DNA of 64,000 nt. Origin: Lichtheimia corymbifera B2541 (lineage: Eukaryota; Mucoromycota; Mucoromycetes; Mucorales; Lichtheimiaceae). This document shows positions 1 to 13,305 of this stretch, in pieces; within the stretch, counting starts at the first letter, position 1, and the number at the start of each line of letters is the position of its first letter. The stretch covers positions 62,001 to 126,000 of the forward strand of contig JNEU01000740.1 of assembly GCA_000697475.1 (NCBI GenBank), read 5' to 3'. The position numbers were made by a program, and so were the translations under genes. The notes under the pieces were generated by a model. It made no database searches and was not told the DNA's origin. It saw only the letters and a program-made list of their open reading frames with translations.

Positions 1-2510
1 TGGTGGATCTCGATTTGAATGCAGTATTTGCTCACATTCCAATGAAGGTACATATATATATTGTGCTATAAGGTTGTATGCTCATTCTTCATTACTACTA
101 GTGCCATCTTGGTATTTCTCCAATCTGGATATGTCTGGACGACGTGTGGATATCGATCAAAGACCCGAGTTGAGATATGGCTCTGTTGAATTTGCTGTAC
201 CTGCCGATTACAATTCCTCAAGAACACCGGCTCCTCTCAATTACGTCTTTGCCATTGACGTTTCTGCACAAGCGGTGAAAAGTGGGATGGTGCAGGCTTC
301 ATGTAATGCCATTAGGCACGCTTTATACGGCTCGAGTACTTCCAAGCTTGCAGCAGGCAACAAAATTGGATTGCTTACCTTTGATCGGTCCGTGCATTTT
401 TACAATTTGGCGGTAAGTTTATTCTCTCTCCATGATGGACGACTCTTTTGCTGATCATCCATTTTTTTATAATAGGCTGGTTTATCACAAGCGCAAATGC
501 TGGTCGTGGCCGATATCCATGATATGTTTATACCCTTGGAACACGGATTCCTCGTGGATCCCTTTGAATCTCAGTAAGTATCTGGAATAAGGGGATGTAG
601 TAATGATGTCAATTAACCGTATAGATCTTAGGGATATCATCACAGATCTCCTCGATAGCATACCCCATTTATTCAAGAATGCAGCACGACCCGAGGCTGC
701 TTTTGTGTCTGCAGTACAAGGATGTCTCATGGCTTTGGTAAGCATCCTGTTGAATACTTTAGGGCTATGTCTAATTGTAGTATATTTTAGACCAACAATG
801 GCGGTAATGTCTTTGTGTTCCAATCGGTACTCCCCAATCATGGTCTTGGTGTGCTTCCTGCACGTGATGATAAGATGCTGTACAACACGGACAAGGAAAA
901 GCAGTTACTGAATCCTCAAAATGATACTTACAAGGAGCTTGCGAATGAATGCGTCAAGAATGCCGTTTGCGTGCATACATGGCTATTCCCAGCACAGTAC
1001 ATTGACGTGGCCACGCTGGGTGTCATTTCGAGCCTAACGGGTGGTGATGTACGGTACTATCCAAATTTCTCGCCCAGTGAAGCAGGCAAGGTTACCTACC
1101 AATTGGATCATGATTTGCACCGTGAAGCTGGTTTTGATGGTGTGCTTCGTATTCGATGTTCGGATGGTAAGGTCGCTATCACATTTTACAAACATGGGTT
1201 GCTTATATGTATATGGGATTGCAGGTTTACAAGTGGTGGATCATTATGGCAATTGTCATATGAGTACATACACGGATATGGATTTGGCTGGTATCGATCA
1301 AGACAAGGCCATGGCAGCTGTTCTCAAGCATGACAGCAAACTTGACGTCAATCGCAACGTTTGCTTCCAGATGGCATTGCTATATACTACCAAGGCAGGT
1401 CAACGACGTGTGCGAGTGCATAATCTCAGTCTCCCGGTATCTGGTCAGATCGCAGAGGTGTTTAGGAGCGGGGATGAGGATACCACAGTGAGCATCTTGC
1501 TTCGAAAAGGTAAAGGACTACGAGCATGATCTTTGTTTTCAGTGCTGACCCATCCTTTTTCTCGCTGTAGCCATCTTTGATATGCAGCATAAGAGCAGGA
1601 AAGCAGTGCATGAAAAGATAACGGAAGAAAGTGTGGCTATCTTGACGGCCTATCGTACCAATTGTGCTGCAACGACATCAGCTGGTCAACTTATCCTTCC
1701 AGAAGCTTTCAAATTGTTGCCAGTGTATATGCACGCATCCATGCGATCACAAGCTTTGCGAGGAGGTTGGTATTTTTCTTTTTCTTTTACAGCACAACGA
1801 CATGTTCATTGATGACAATGATTATAGTGGGTGTGGATACCAACACGGATGTCAGAGTCAGCTCGATGAAGCTCTTGAACAGCATGGGTGTAGCTGATTT
1901 GGTCACCACGCTTTATCCACGACTTTATTGCGTTAGCGACATGAAGGATGATGAAGGGATCAGTAATCTGCGCGGAGAAGTGAAGCTGCCACCTATGGTA
2001 CGAACATCATATGACAGGTTGAATCCTACGGGTGCCTATTTACTTGGTAAGAAAATGGTACACATACGCAACATGGAGACTGAGGATATCGCTTTCTAGA
2101 CACTGGATCGGATCTATACTTTTGGTTGGGCAGCAGGGTGTCTTCAGACTTTTTACAAAATGTGTTTGGCATATCGAGTCTACAGCAAGTGGACGTGAAC
2201 ATGGTAAAGGATTGATTGGATAACAAGGATAGTATAGGTTGATTAATGGATGGTACTCTCTTAGAAAAACTTGCCAGTGCTAGACAATCCATTATCGGAG
2301 CGTATCCAGGATATTTCACGGCAACTGCAATTGCAACGACCGCGTTATCTACAGCTGCGAGTGGTGCGCCAGGACATGGATGCCATTGAGTTTGTGTTTT
2401 CTACTTGGATGGCTGAAGACCGTAATGCCGAAGTACAAACCTATGTGGATTATATGTGTGTTCTTCATAGGAAGATCCAAGAGGAGATGAAAAAGCGTAG
2501 CAATTATTAA
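1..2510 (+). CDS. SEC24: COPII coat protein Sec24, 5' truncated
   Basis: This is the cargo-binding subunit of the COPII coat, which pairs with Sec23 to form ER-to-Golgi vesicles. The gene enters from the left edge, so the N-terminus is missing. The first exon (to 47) carries the end of the Sec24 zinc finger, with a CSIC motif. The next exons hold the trunk domain (RPELRYGSVEFAVPADY, YVFAIDVSAQAV), then the beta-sandwich and helical parts (LYPRLYCVSDM), and a gelsolin-like C-terminus (LPVLDNPLSERIQ, YLQLRVVRQ). I read ten exons: 1-47, 102-412, 476-572, 632-737, 791-1166, 1225-1509, 1571-1765, 1828-2045, 2100-2203 and 2265-2510. All introns are short and GT-AG. The frame stays open through every junction and stops at TAA 2508-2510. 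Family assignment is firm; which Sec24 paralogue it is cannot be told. Confidence 0.93.
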
Positions 2511-2599
2511 TCACATGGATCCCCATTCCCTTGTATGTCAATTTGACCGATTTTATTATTAAAAGCGATGATCCCACTATTTAAAATGATCTGCAATGC

Positions 2600-2608
2600 T
2601 ATATAAAA
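2600..2608 (+). promoter_or_regulatory. TATA-like element of the Aly/REF gene
   Basis: TATATAAAA lies about 165 bp upstream of the ATG at 2773, in the 262-bp gap after Sec24. The position fits a core promoter with a 5' leader of about 130 nt. This is inferred from sequence only. Confidence 0.4.
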
Positions 2609-2772
2609 CCCTTTTGCCATACAAAGTAAATCAGGAGCGTCACGCATTAATCTCATTGGCTGAGAGACAAGCAGCGGCCTTGACAGAAACGAACTCTCAC
2701 ACGTTATATTCCATTATCTCTCTTTTCCTTCTCAAGACACCCGCACACGCACACATATACACATACACAGTT

Positions 2773-3972
2773 ATGGCTTCCACTTTGGATAAAGCACTTG
2801 ACGACGTCATCAAGGAGAAACGATCGAGCCGACGATCAAACGATTCGCGTTCCAAGCGATCCTCGGGTCCTTCGTCTTCTCGTGGAGCAGGAGGAGCAGG
2901 AGGGGCTGGTGGTATTCGTAAACGCAACATTGGATCATCCAGCCGATTGGGAGCTACTTTTGTACGCACTGTTCAATTGCGTGGCAACGGACCATCAGTA
3001 AGTGGTTTATTAAAAGTCTGAATAAGGATGGCAACTGATCTCTACAAAACTTTTTTTTTCTGCAGGGTGGTGGTGGTAGACGTAACGTAAACCAACAGTG
3101 GACACACGACTTGTTTGACGAGGATCGTCATAGCGGTCGTTCAGTTGCTTCAAGACTAGGTCCTCGTGGTGGTGGTAATCGTCCAGGCCAAGGAGGTTCA
3201 GAGCTATTGGTTGAAAACCTTCATTACAATGTGGTCGAAAAGGATTTGCAGGTAAAAAGTGGATTGAGGAGGAGGATATATATAATGTCACGCCAACATA
3301 CCCTCCCTTGTATATAGGATTTGTTTGGTATGGTTGGACAAGTAGAAAGAGCTCGTATCACGTTTGATCGCTCTGGCCGTTCCACTGGTACTGCTCATGT
3401 AAGGTTCGCTCGCCAGTCCGATGCTGAAAAGGCTCTTGACAAGTACAACAATGTTGAATTGGATGGTAAGTAACCTATTCCTATGAGAGAGAGTGTGTGT
3501 ATGAGATACTCATATATTTTGGGGGTGATGATAGGTCAAGTCATGCGTATCCAAATGGCACCTTCTCGTCGTGGTGGTGATCGCTCAAATGGTGGAGGAG
3601 GATCAACGTATGTTATCCCGCGTTTTCTTTTGGTGCCAGTGACGCAAACATAGCATGATTGATATGCTCCTGCGCCCATTTTACGACGATTATATATTGC
3701 AACATTGGATCCTGATCCCATGATTCATTCTTTTATTTAGCAGAAGCAACGTTGGCCGAGGCGGTGGCGGACGACGTGGCGGTGGCGGACGTGGCCGTCA
3801 AGGCGATGGTGGCTCACGAAAGATTAGAAACGAAGCAGATTTGGATGAGGAAATGGAGGCATACATGAAATCAAATGAGGTAAGTTTGTGCAAATGAGGG
3901 ACAATGAATCATGTCATTGATACGGTTTTCTTTGTTTAGGATGGTGACGCGGATAAAATGGCTCTGGATTGA
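2773..3972 (+). CDS. Aly/REF-type mRNA export adaptor (Yra1/THOC4-like)
   Basis: This is an RRM protein that couples transcription and splicing to mRNA export: it binds RNA and hands it to the Mex67/NXF1 receptor as part of TREX. The N-terminus is the conserved short motif (MASTLDKALDDVIKEKR), followed by an Arg/Gly/Ser-rich linker. The RRM runs roughly from LLVENLHYNV (RNP2-like) through GTAHVRFARQSDAEKAL (RNP1-like). A second RGG/GGR-rich stretch follows, and the C-terminal motif LDEEMEAYM is typical of the family. Exons: 2773-2997, 3066-3251, 3318-3465, 3535-3607, 3741-3879 and 3940-3972. The acceptor before exon 5 is a tandem TAGCAG, so it may yield two forms differing by one residue. It sits tail-to-tail with the Dim1 gene. 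Confidence 0.9.
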
Positions 3973-4362
3973 ATGGAGCTTCCGTGACAATAAAGGCACA
4001 GGAAATTGATCAACAGCGTCTCTCTCTCTCTCTCTCTCTCGAACTACAGAATGATTACTCCCTTTTCCCTACAATCAAGTGTTACACACAATACCCACCG
4101 TAAAAATGGCAGTAAGATGAACACCGCACACGCGTTGCAACATGCCGCTCAATGATATAAACGTGTTCCACAAAATCCATGCAAGTACAGCGTGATTATA
4201 TTGTTGTAGAAAAAAAGTGGTTATACATATTGAATGAAGTTGGTGTAATTATTACATGCTTTCTATGAAAAGTGGATGTTGTGTTGATTGAATGCGAGAA
4301 GTAGTCTAGAAGAGACTTTGATGAGCATGGCTATAGGAAACAATGAAAACGAAAAACAAAAC
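3973..4362. other. Convergent 3' gap with a TC microsatellite
   Basis: This tail-to-tail gap lies between the Aly/REF and Dim1 genes. A simple TC repeat of about ten units lies near 4019-4040. No ORF with coding character and no structured RNA was seen. It presumably holds the 3' UTRs and polyadenylation signals of both genes. Confidence 0.6.
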
Positions 4363-5998
<1,636 letters not shown>

Positions 5999-6714
5999 AT
6001 GGACAACAGCACAAAACAATCGTCTTCTCCTCCACGTTACCATGCTGATCAAGCAACATACAGAGATTTGGTCATTTTCGAGGAACGGTTGCGTGGCAAC
6101 ATGACACGACTGCAACGGAGGAAAAAGAAATATGAAGGTAAAAGGTTGGGAGCCTAATGGCGAGCACTGCAATTGACCATGACGAGCTCTTCTTTATAGC
6201 ATTACTTGTTGGTATCCTTATATTGCTTGTCTACTTTTTCTATGTGGTGTTTCTTTCGCCGAGCAAGGTATGTATTGTTTATGCTATCCACCCCAAATCC
6301 CCCAAGTTTGGCAAAGTCTCTCCTCTCTCTCTCACACACACACACATATGCTGCCATTAGGATTTCTTTATCCACTTGCTGAATACGGCTGCATTGATAG
6401 CAGTGGCAGGAACCTTGGTATTTATTTATCGATCCGGTATCTATTCAGAAAAGATTGTATTTGCATCAGAGTGAGTACTATTATTATTATGCATGCAAGG
6501 AGCCATGATGATATTGATTTCCATCTCCAGGTTCGTTCCCCACTGTAACCGTGCTCTTCGATCATTCAATTTACAATTCAATCGACGAGGGAATACCGGC
6601 ATTTTAAGCTTTTATCGACGCATCCCGCACGAATTACAACAAGGATTCGATGCCTATCGGAAACAGTACCTCGCAAGGAAACGGGCACGGCAAGCAAAGC
6701 AAAAGGCATCATAA
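5999..6714 (+). CDS. Spo7-like regulatory subunit of the Nem1-type lipin phosphatase
   Basis: Spo7 (CNEP1R1/TMEM188 in animals) is the membrane subunit that activates the Nem1 phosphatase at the nuclear envelope/ER. The pair dephosphorylates lipin (Pah1), which steers phosphatidate into triacylglycerol. The family signature LVIFEERLRGNMTRLQRRKK is present near residue 25. It is followed by two membrane segments (LLVGILILLVYFFYVVF and TAALIAVAGTLVFIY) and a basic C-terminal domain (VPHCNRALRSFNLQF, ILSFYRRIPHELQQGF). Exons: 5999-6137, 6200-6267, 6361-6470 and 6531-6714. The call rests on the signature and topology. It is a nearby but unlinked functional partner of DGAT1. Confidence 0.87.
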
Positions 6715-6873
6715 TCACTCTCACAACAATTCGACAATCACGTATACCAACCAACCAGCATGTGGATCCTTTAAACAACATGGCATGTTTTATTCGAGCC
6801 CTGTTAGTTACATAATAGTTTAAATACATCTCCTTTTAAATAGTGTAAGAGAGCAAGTGTCTGTGTGTATAAA

Positions 6874-9618
6874 TTAAAGCTTGGCTGCCTTGATATAAGA
6901 GAGATTATCCTTTCTGTGGGTGATGGTCTTCATCAATTCCTAAATGAACATAAAAAAGGGTTAGCTATAATGGCATGAAATGATTTCTTGATATACTTGC
7001 CCCAAAGTGCTGTTTGCCTTGCTCAGAATTGACGGGGTTCTTTTGCACAACATCCCATAATGTTCCATATGGGTTGCCTTCCTTTCGACCAAGTGCAGTG
7101 TTAAGCTCCTTGTCAGTGAAACCAAATGCATCTGTGAGACCAACAGCATTATCGGCAATGTTATTCAAAGCATGGTGATATTCATCTTGAACCAACTCGG
7201 CAGTGGTAGGGGCAATGGTTTGAGTGGTGACAAGCGTGGCCAAGGCAGTGTTGGCTGCAAGAGACAAGAAGAACTATATAATCAAACTGTTAGGGCAAGG
7301 AGAGCTGCTGCATCATGGGATTCAAACTCACCAGATCAGCAATCGATTTGATGACAGGGGCAAGAGCCGAGTACTGTGATGAAGATTGCAATTGTTGAAC
7401 CTTGTTGACAAGTTGTTGGAGGAGATGATATTCAGCATGGGCAAGGCAAATCTCCCAGCATTCAAGGTTGAGATCAGACCATGCACGACCACTTTGCACC
7501 TTTTTAGCAAGGTTAGCAACCAAACGAGCTGCACGTGTGCCAAGTATAGCCAATTGCGTGTTGGAATCCAGCAATGAAGATGCATCACCATTAAGAGCCA
7601 CAGGTTGTGTAAGATCACCTTGCTTGAGCAAGTTCAAATAATCCACCGTCTTGAGATTGACATCTTTGCCACTGGCCAAGTTTTTGATTTGCTTCAATAG
7701 AGCACGACCCACTTGCTGACAGAGTACAAAATTCTCGCCTTCATAGGTGTTGGCAGGTACAAAGTTGGCAAATTGCTCAGAGACACCACTGAATACCGAG
7801 AATCCATGGCCACCCATTGTCTTGCGTGCTTCCTCGATACCTTCTGAACCACGGCGAGCACCCCACACCTTGAGCGCACAGCTGGTAATATGCATCTCAG
7901 GAAGCATGTGAGCATCTTGTCTTGCTAGCTGCTCCGTCATAAGATTGAAATCATCACCCAGATTCATGCCACCCACGATCAAGGCATAAGCAGAAGCAAT
8001 CAATGGGAACAAACGATGCTTGACTGAAGAATAGTGAATGACTTGGGACTCCAATCCATCCGCCGCTGCCGTGGCATTAAATTGTCGACGCATGGTGCAG
8101 TATCGCACAGCAACAGTGCATGCTCTAGCCAATCGCCAACCGGCATCCGATACAATGCCTACACGTAACTTGACCATGCTTCCGTATGACAGCTTGGAAT
8201 GAACGGGTGGTGTGTATTCACCAGATTTGGAAACCTTGGCAAATCGCATCAACATATTGTCTCGAGGAATGCGAACATGATCGAAAAAGGCAACTAGAAT
8301 CCAAGCCATGTCAGCCATCATGCATCAACTACCACCACCAAGTATCCCACAACTTACATCCATTATCGGTAACACTGAATCCGCCATATGCCTTGGGACC
8401 TATCGTTGAGCATGTTAATGATGATGATGATGGCCATCTAGCAAAAGTGTGTATTACCGATATCACCAACAGTGACGCCCTTGACAGGTTTATGGTCAAC
8501 TAAGGGACAGATAAACATATGCATCAGCTGACATGCGGCATATCCGAAAATCTTTGTGTTACATACCTGGCGATCGAATAGGCACAATGAAAATGTGAGG
8601 ACCATAGTTCTTGCCCTTGAGGATCAATTGGGCCTATGTGTAATACCCTGTGTTAGCGAATCGACTCCCCTACATGATAATGCTAGATGTTGGTACCTGC
8701 AGAACAGCATGGGTGGCTGCAACACCCAATCCACCGATCCACCACTTTGCAGCCTATAAAAAGATATGTTGTTGTTAAAGTCCACTCATCCAAAGATATC
8801 CCCTGCTATTACATACCGTGATATCAGGGCTGTTGATAATAAATTCATCGGTAGCTTCATCAAAGGTAGCAGTAGTTTGTAGACCAACCACATTGGATCC
8901 GTGACTAGAGAGAGTAAAAAAAGTTGGTTTATACGGGGTAGAAAAGGCAAGGAGATGACGATGATGATGACAGGTTGCTGCACAACATACCTCAACTCCG
9001 TTTGTGCGTAACAACCAAGGATGGCATGTCGCTTGGATGCTGATAGCCATTTTGCAATTTGCTCGTCTGTGCCTTGAGACTGAATGACTGGGATGAAAGC
9101 TACAGTAGAATGCATTAGAAAAGATCCCAAGGTGATGCTACCACTACTCACCTCCGTAGTTGAGTGTGAGCTAAAAGTATGAAAAGAAAACATGTCAGTG
9201 CTCGGATCGCTGCGTTTAAGGGGAGGCAGGGTCGACATACCGGTGTGGGGTATTCTGAAATGGCGATCATTTGCAGGTATTCTTCAAAAGACATGTTGCG
9301 TTCTTCGGCAATTTCAATCATGCGTCTGGCAGCAACGATCGAATCAGCAAGTTGCTATATGCATAACATGGCGTGTTTAATATCATGAAATGGGCATATC
9401 AATGATAATAGTATTACCTCTTGACGGCTTTGAAAAGCGGCACGAGAGCTGTCAATTGCTGGTTCATTTTCCAATATTTGTCGTATTTGCTGTCGCTTGG
9501 CTAAGGCTTCAGGGCCACCACGGATAAACGTCGTTAACAAGTCGACTGGGAATGTAGCCCTTTGGCGGGCAGCATTGAGGTCGATGACCGATTGTTGTAG
9601 TTGATTGGAGTTGGCCAT
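6874..9618 (-). CDS. Peroxisomal acyl-CoA oxidase
   Basis: This flavoenzyme catalyses the first step of peroxisomal beta-oxidation (acyl-CoA + O2 to trans-2-enoyl-CoA + H2O2). The predicted protein is 679 residues, a normal family length. Recognisable parts are the N-terminal helical domain, [14 protein letters not shown], the mid-domain [43 protein letters not shown], the TMGGHGF segment, and [10 protein letters not shown], which holds the family's catalytic glutamate. The C-terminus AKL is a type 1 peroxisome targeting signal. Exons from right to left: 9418-9618, 9241-9354, 9152-9170, 8991-9099, 8817-8904, 8697-8753, 8567-8633, 8458-8499, 8358-8399, 7332-8293, 7001-7273 and 6874-6939. Two oddities are a 19-nt microexon and a last intron that only keeps frame with a GC donor. 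Confidence 0.93.
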
Positions 9619-9941
9619 GTGGAATGTTGTTGAAAGAAAGAGAGGGGGAGAGAAAAGAGAAAAAAAGCTTGGGGGGGGTGCTGGAAAGTTAACAAGGCAC
9701 AGAATAAATGAGAGCGTGCGTGTAGTAGTAAGCTGATCCCCAGGGCAGAGGTGAACTGCTCTATATGTCATTTGGTATGAGTAAACTCACACGGCCGTGC
9801 GAATTGATTGGAAAACCCCACGTTGATCGCATTACGGTAAAACCTTATTGCCAATGCATTACAATTGCTTTTTTTTTATCACGTACAAATGTTACATAAA
9901 CAAGGGGAGGAGTATGATGATGATATAATGCTACTACTACT
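9619..9941. other. Gap between acyl-CoA oxidase start and DGAT1 end
   Basis: These 323 bp contain the acyl-CoA oxidase promoter and the DGAT1 3' region. A G-run (about 9670-9677) and purine-rich tracts lie just upstream of the oxidase ATG. No gene or clear TATA element was recognised. Confidence 0.4.
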
Positions 9942-11642
9942 TTAAGAAGGCATACCATCCTTATGAGTGGCTGCCCATTGATAGTAATACAAAAGAGCGA
10001 TGGTAGGTTGTCCGACTACACAGAATGATATCCTATACGCAATGCATTAGTTTTCACGTGTCAATCACCACCGCTTACTACTTACCAAAAGATTGTGTTT
10101 CCTAATGCACTATCCTTGCCACGCCACTTTTCCAATGCACGTGTAAGTGCAATAAGAGGGATCTGACCAAACATGCCCCAGAATGCGAAGCCTGTAATAG
10201 CATGGGTAGGGACACCGACAAGGACTTCATGCAACACAGCTGACACCAAAAAGACCAACAGCTGACATACGGCTGGTGACATGCCCTTTTGCACACTAGG
10301 AATGTACACGTGACGCTTAAAGAAAAGATAGACAGGTCGGTTCCATAATCGCCAATATGTTGCCAAGTTGCCTGAATTCCACCATGCAAGATAAAAGGTA
10401 CGATCACCAAAGCGTAACACCTCACTAAGCGCATTCAAGAACGCGTGGAACAAGGCATAAAACATGAGCAGCCAAATAACAACAGCCGTGGTGGATAACT
10501 TGAGGACACGTTCGATAATGACCACCAAATTACGATCTTCGAGTGCGCGCAAAGAATTGGCCAGAGTGGGTTTTGCATATTGCTCGGTCAAGACGTACAT
10601 CATCACCAGACAAACGACCAGTTCGCCTACACGCTTGAGGAAGAAAGTGGCTCGGAACTCGGGAGAGCGTGGATAAGAGGGTTGATAACAGAGCGTGGGG
10701 GCAAAGAAGAAATAGACCAAATTGGATGGATGGATATTGTTGGGGTATCTTGCATCCTTATCTTCCACCTCGTTATCCTCATCATCCTCATCATCGTTTT
10801 GATCCAGTTTTCCATTCACATAGAGTTGACGAAGTTCCCGATTGACGAGTGCATAGGAGGTGAGTTTAAGAAAGGCAATGAGACAAATGACGACCACAGC
10901 GGAGCCAACTATAGTGTACACAAGCACAAACCACCCAGTGAGTAACTCAAGCCCACGTGCTTTTGATATACCGAAATATATTCCTTACCGAGTGGATGGT
11001 AAATCTTGGTGTATACAATGTACGATGGGTATGCAAGTAAGAATGTCAAATGAATAATGTGCATGGCTGATGCTACGCGTTCCAATACGGCAACTTTGCT
11101 TTGAACATCGGGTTTGGTGTCTCTTGCCCAGATAGCTAATTTGGCCATAGCGTATTCCACCATCATGCTGATCCCCAAGCTGAGAGGTACACTGAGCCAC
11201 GCCAATACAAATAAACCATAATCTTGATAGGGAATGTAGCTGTGTGGCAATCGGATAAGAAGACCATACTTCATCCAATTCTCAATGATAAGTCGAATGT
11301 TGCTTGCACCCAATACCAGCACTGATATACATATGTGTGTAAGTTTTGACATGTTCACCATGTTGTCTTCTGCCACTTACTGCCTAAGCGAATGAATCCA
11401 TTGTAGTTTTCTGGTGGAGCTTCCTTTGATAAGACCGAGGCCTTGCTCAACGTGTGAATAGGGATGGTGTGTGTCAACCCCTGATACGTCTGGCGTTTCT
11501 TTTTGTCTTCGTGCTTTTCCTCGAGAACAGTGGACACTCTTCGACTTGTAATGTGGAAATCGCTTCTGTGTCGAATGTCAGACTGATCGTCCTCACTATC
11601 GGTGACCACCTTGATGGGCCGACGATGAAGGGATGTGGCCAT
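9942..11642 (-). CDS. Diacylglycerol O-acyltransferase, DGAT1 type (MBOAT family)
   Basis: This ER membrane enzyme makes triacylglycerol from diacylglycerol and acyl-CoA. The N-terminus is hydrophilic. Polytopic membrane segments follow, with an acidic loop (residues DDEDDEDNEVEDKD). The family block TFYLAWWNSGNLATYWRLWN comes next, and FLVSAVLHEVLVGVP contains the catalytic-type histidine of MBOAT enzymes. The C-terminus (FWISFCVVGQPTIALLYYY) is characteristic of DGAT1. The usual FYxDWWN motif reads FYLAWWN here, so the Asp is Ala. Exons from right to left: 11381-11642, 10989-11321, 10086-10908 and 9942-10032. A sterol acyltransferase is the alternative, but the C-terminal block favours DGAT1. 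It is divergent from SDHAF4. Confidence 0.88.
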
Positions 11643-11787
11643 GGTGAAGAATATAAAGAGAAAGAGAGATAAAGAAAGAAAGAGAGCGTGTGTGTGTGAA
11701 GGATTAAACGTTGAGCGGACACCAAAGTGATTTAATGATTCCTGCTTCGGCTTGCATGTGAATACTACCTCTCTCTTTCCGTCAACA
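11643..11787. promoter_or_regulatory. Compact bidirectional promoter, DGAT1 / SDHAF4
   Basis: Only about 145 bp separate the two divergent start codons. The stretch is rich in CT/GA and contains a short TG repeat (about 11690-11697). Shared control of the two genes is possible but not shown by any recognised site. Confidence 0.45.
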
Positions 11788-12075
11788 ATGTTTTCCCGCT
11801 CACTCGTTCAACGTGCTGCATACACCACCTTCAATAAACCCGGCCCTATACCTCTTGGCAACAAGAAACAACAACAAGAAATGCTTGATCTCATTCGCAA
11901 AAAGCAAGAACAGGATCTGAAATCAGAAGGCGAACTCCATGACGACGCTCTCAAACCTCCCAAACCTGATTTCGAGGGCCACGTCAACCCAAAGACTGGC
12001 GAAGTAAACGGTCCAAAGAACGAACCATTGAAGCATGGCGATTGGAGTTTCCAAGGACGAGTAACTGATTTTTAG
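11788..12075 (+). CDS. Succinate dehydrogenase assembly factor 4 (SDHAF4/Sdh8)
   Basis: This small mitochondrial matrix chaperone binds flavinylated SdhA and helps it join SdhB in respiratory complex II. The protein is 95 residues, from a single exon. The N-terminus is basic and Ser/Thr-rich (MFSRSLVQRAAYTTF), typical of a mitochondrial presequence. The C-terminal half carries the family block NPKTGEVNGPKNEPLKHGDW, ending SFQGRVTDF. It is tail-to-tail with the dienelactone hydrolase gene, with only 83 bp between stops. Confidence 0.93.
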   Translation: MFSRSLVQRAAYTTFNKPGPIPLGNKKQQQEMLDLIRKKQEQDLKSEGELHDDALKPPKPDFEGHVNPKTGEVNGPKNEPLKHGDWSFQGRVTDF

Positions 12076-12158
12076 TCATTATCAACCATCATTGTACATA
12101 GCCAATATCTCGTGTAATACAACTTCAATATACAATTTTATTAGACAGTGTGTGTCAT

Positions 12159-13305
12159 TTAGTTGTCAGACAACACCTTGGTGAAAAAGTTGGCAGTGAG
12201 TTGAATGGCTTCAGTAGCACGCTTCTTGTTAAGTTCATCAGTGTAATCACCACGAGCAGCAGCAAAACCGTGAGGTTGGTCTATTGTTATTTGATACATT
12301 TGTCAACATGAGGTCATTGTTGTTGCCACCCTATCAATCATGATATCTCTTACCATCAAAGCGGCGGTGTGCGCACTTGTCACCGAAAGGCTTCTGAGAC
12401 AAGACCTTCATATATTCAGTCTAGAAATATTGAATGAGTTTATATGCTTATCTTTCCCCCACTGTTGCCATCGTTACCATATCAGGTTCATCCTTGCTGG
12501 GAAGAGCAAGGATAGGAGCACCAGCCTTTTCAGCATCCTTGACATCAACAAAGGAGGGATGGACAAGCGAGGCACCACCAAAGAATGAGTCGATGGCGGT
12601 CATTTGAACAGAGATCTATGATATGCGTTAGTAACGATGATCATTGTGTGCTACAAACAAAAACTAGATCCTCATTGTTCTTCTTTCCCGTCCCACACAC
12701 GAACCTTGGCACCCCAGCAGAAACCGACAAGGCCAGCCTTAGTAACGCCTTGACCTTGAAGCCATTCAGTAACAGACTTGATTTGAGGAGAAACCTAATC
12801 ATATGGACCATGAATATATATGTAATGGATATAGTAGTGTAAAACATACCACTTCAATGGAGCCAACCTTGCCAATCCAAGCAATAAGGGCTTGCATATC
12901 ACCCATCTTCTCATCAGTCCAAGGCTCACCGCGGAAAAAGTCGGGCATCACAACCTTGTAACCGCATTCCTTGGCAAGGATATCACAGAACTGCTTGGTG
13001 TTGTTGCTAACACACGCAGACAAATTAATTTCTTGCTCATAGAGCACTCGCATACGAACACACTTACTGGAGGCCGAAGATATCGTAAATGACGAGAATG
13101 GCCTTCTTGGCATCCTATCATCATGACACATACATTAGTCAGCCACCCTTGAAACCAAGACACACAACCCTGGGGATCATTTTCATACCTTGGGACCAAC
13201 AACATAGACAGGAAGCTCATCAGCTCCAACCTTTTCGATGGTACCAACAGCTTGATAATCGCTGGCAACGGGAGGAATTGTACAACAAGCGTGAGAGTGA
13301 GACAT
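12159..13305 (-). CDS. Dienelactone hydrolase family protein
   Basis: This is a small cytosolic alpha/beta hydrolase of the carboxymethylenebutenolidase fold. Substrates vary across the family, so no reaction is assigned. The nucleophile lies in LVGFCWGAK (Cys), the acid in SKDEPDM (Asp) and the base in DDQPHGFAAARGDY (His), so the Cys-Asp-His triad looks intact. The core blocks AILVIYDIFGL and VVMPDFFRGEPW are also visible. Exons from right to left: 13189-13305, 13068-13114, 12850-13006, 12705-12794, 12478-12615, 12354-12420 and 12159-12280. The donor after the 12705-12794 exon (GTTCGT) is weak. The start at 13303-13305 gives MSHSHACCTIPP, typical of fungal members. Confidence 0.9.

Noticed and set aside
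4019..4040. TC repeat as a regulatory element
   Set aside because: It lies in a tail-to-tail 3' gap and is a simple microsatellite.
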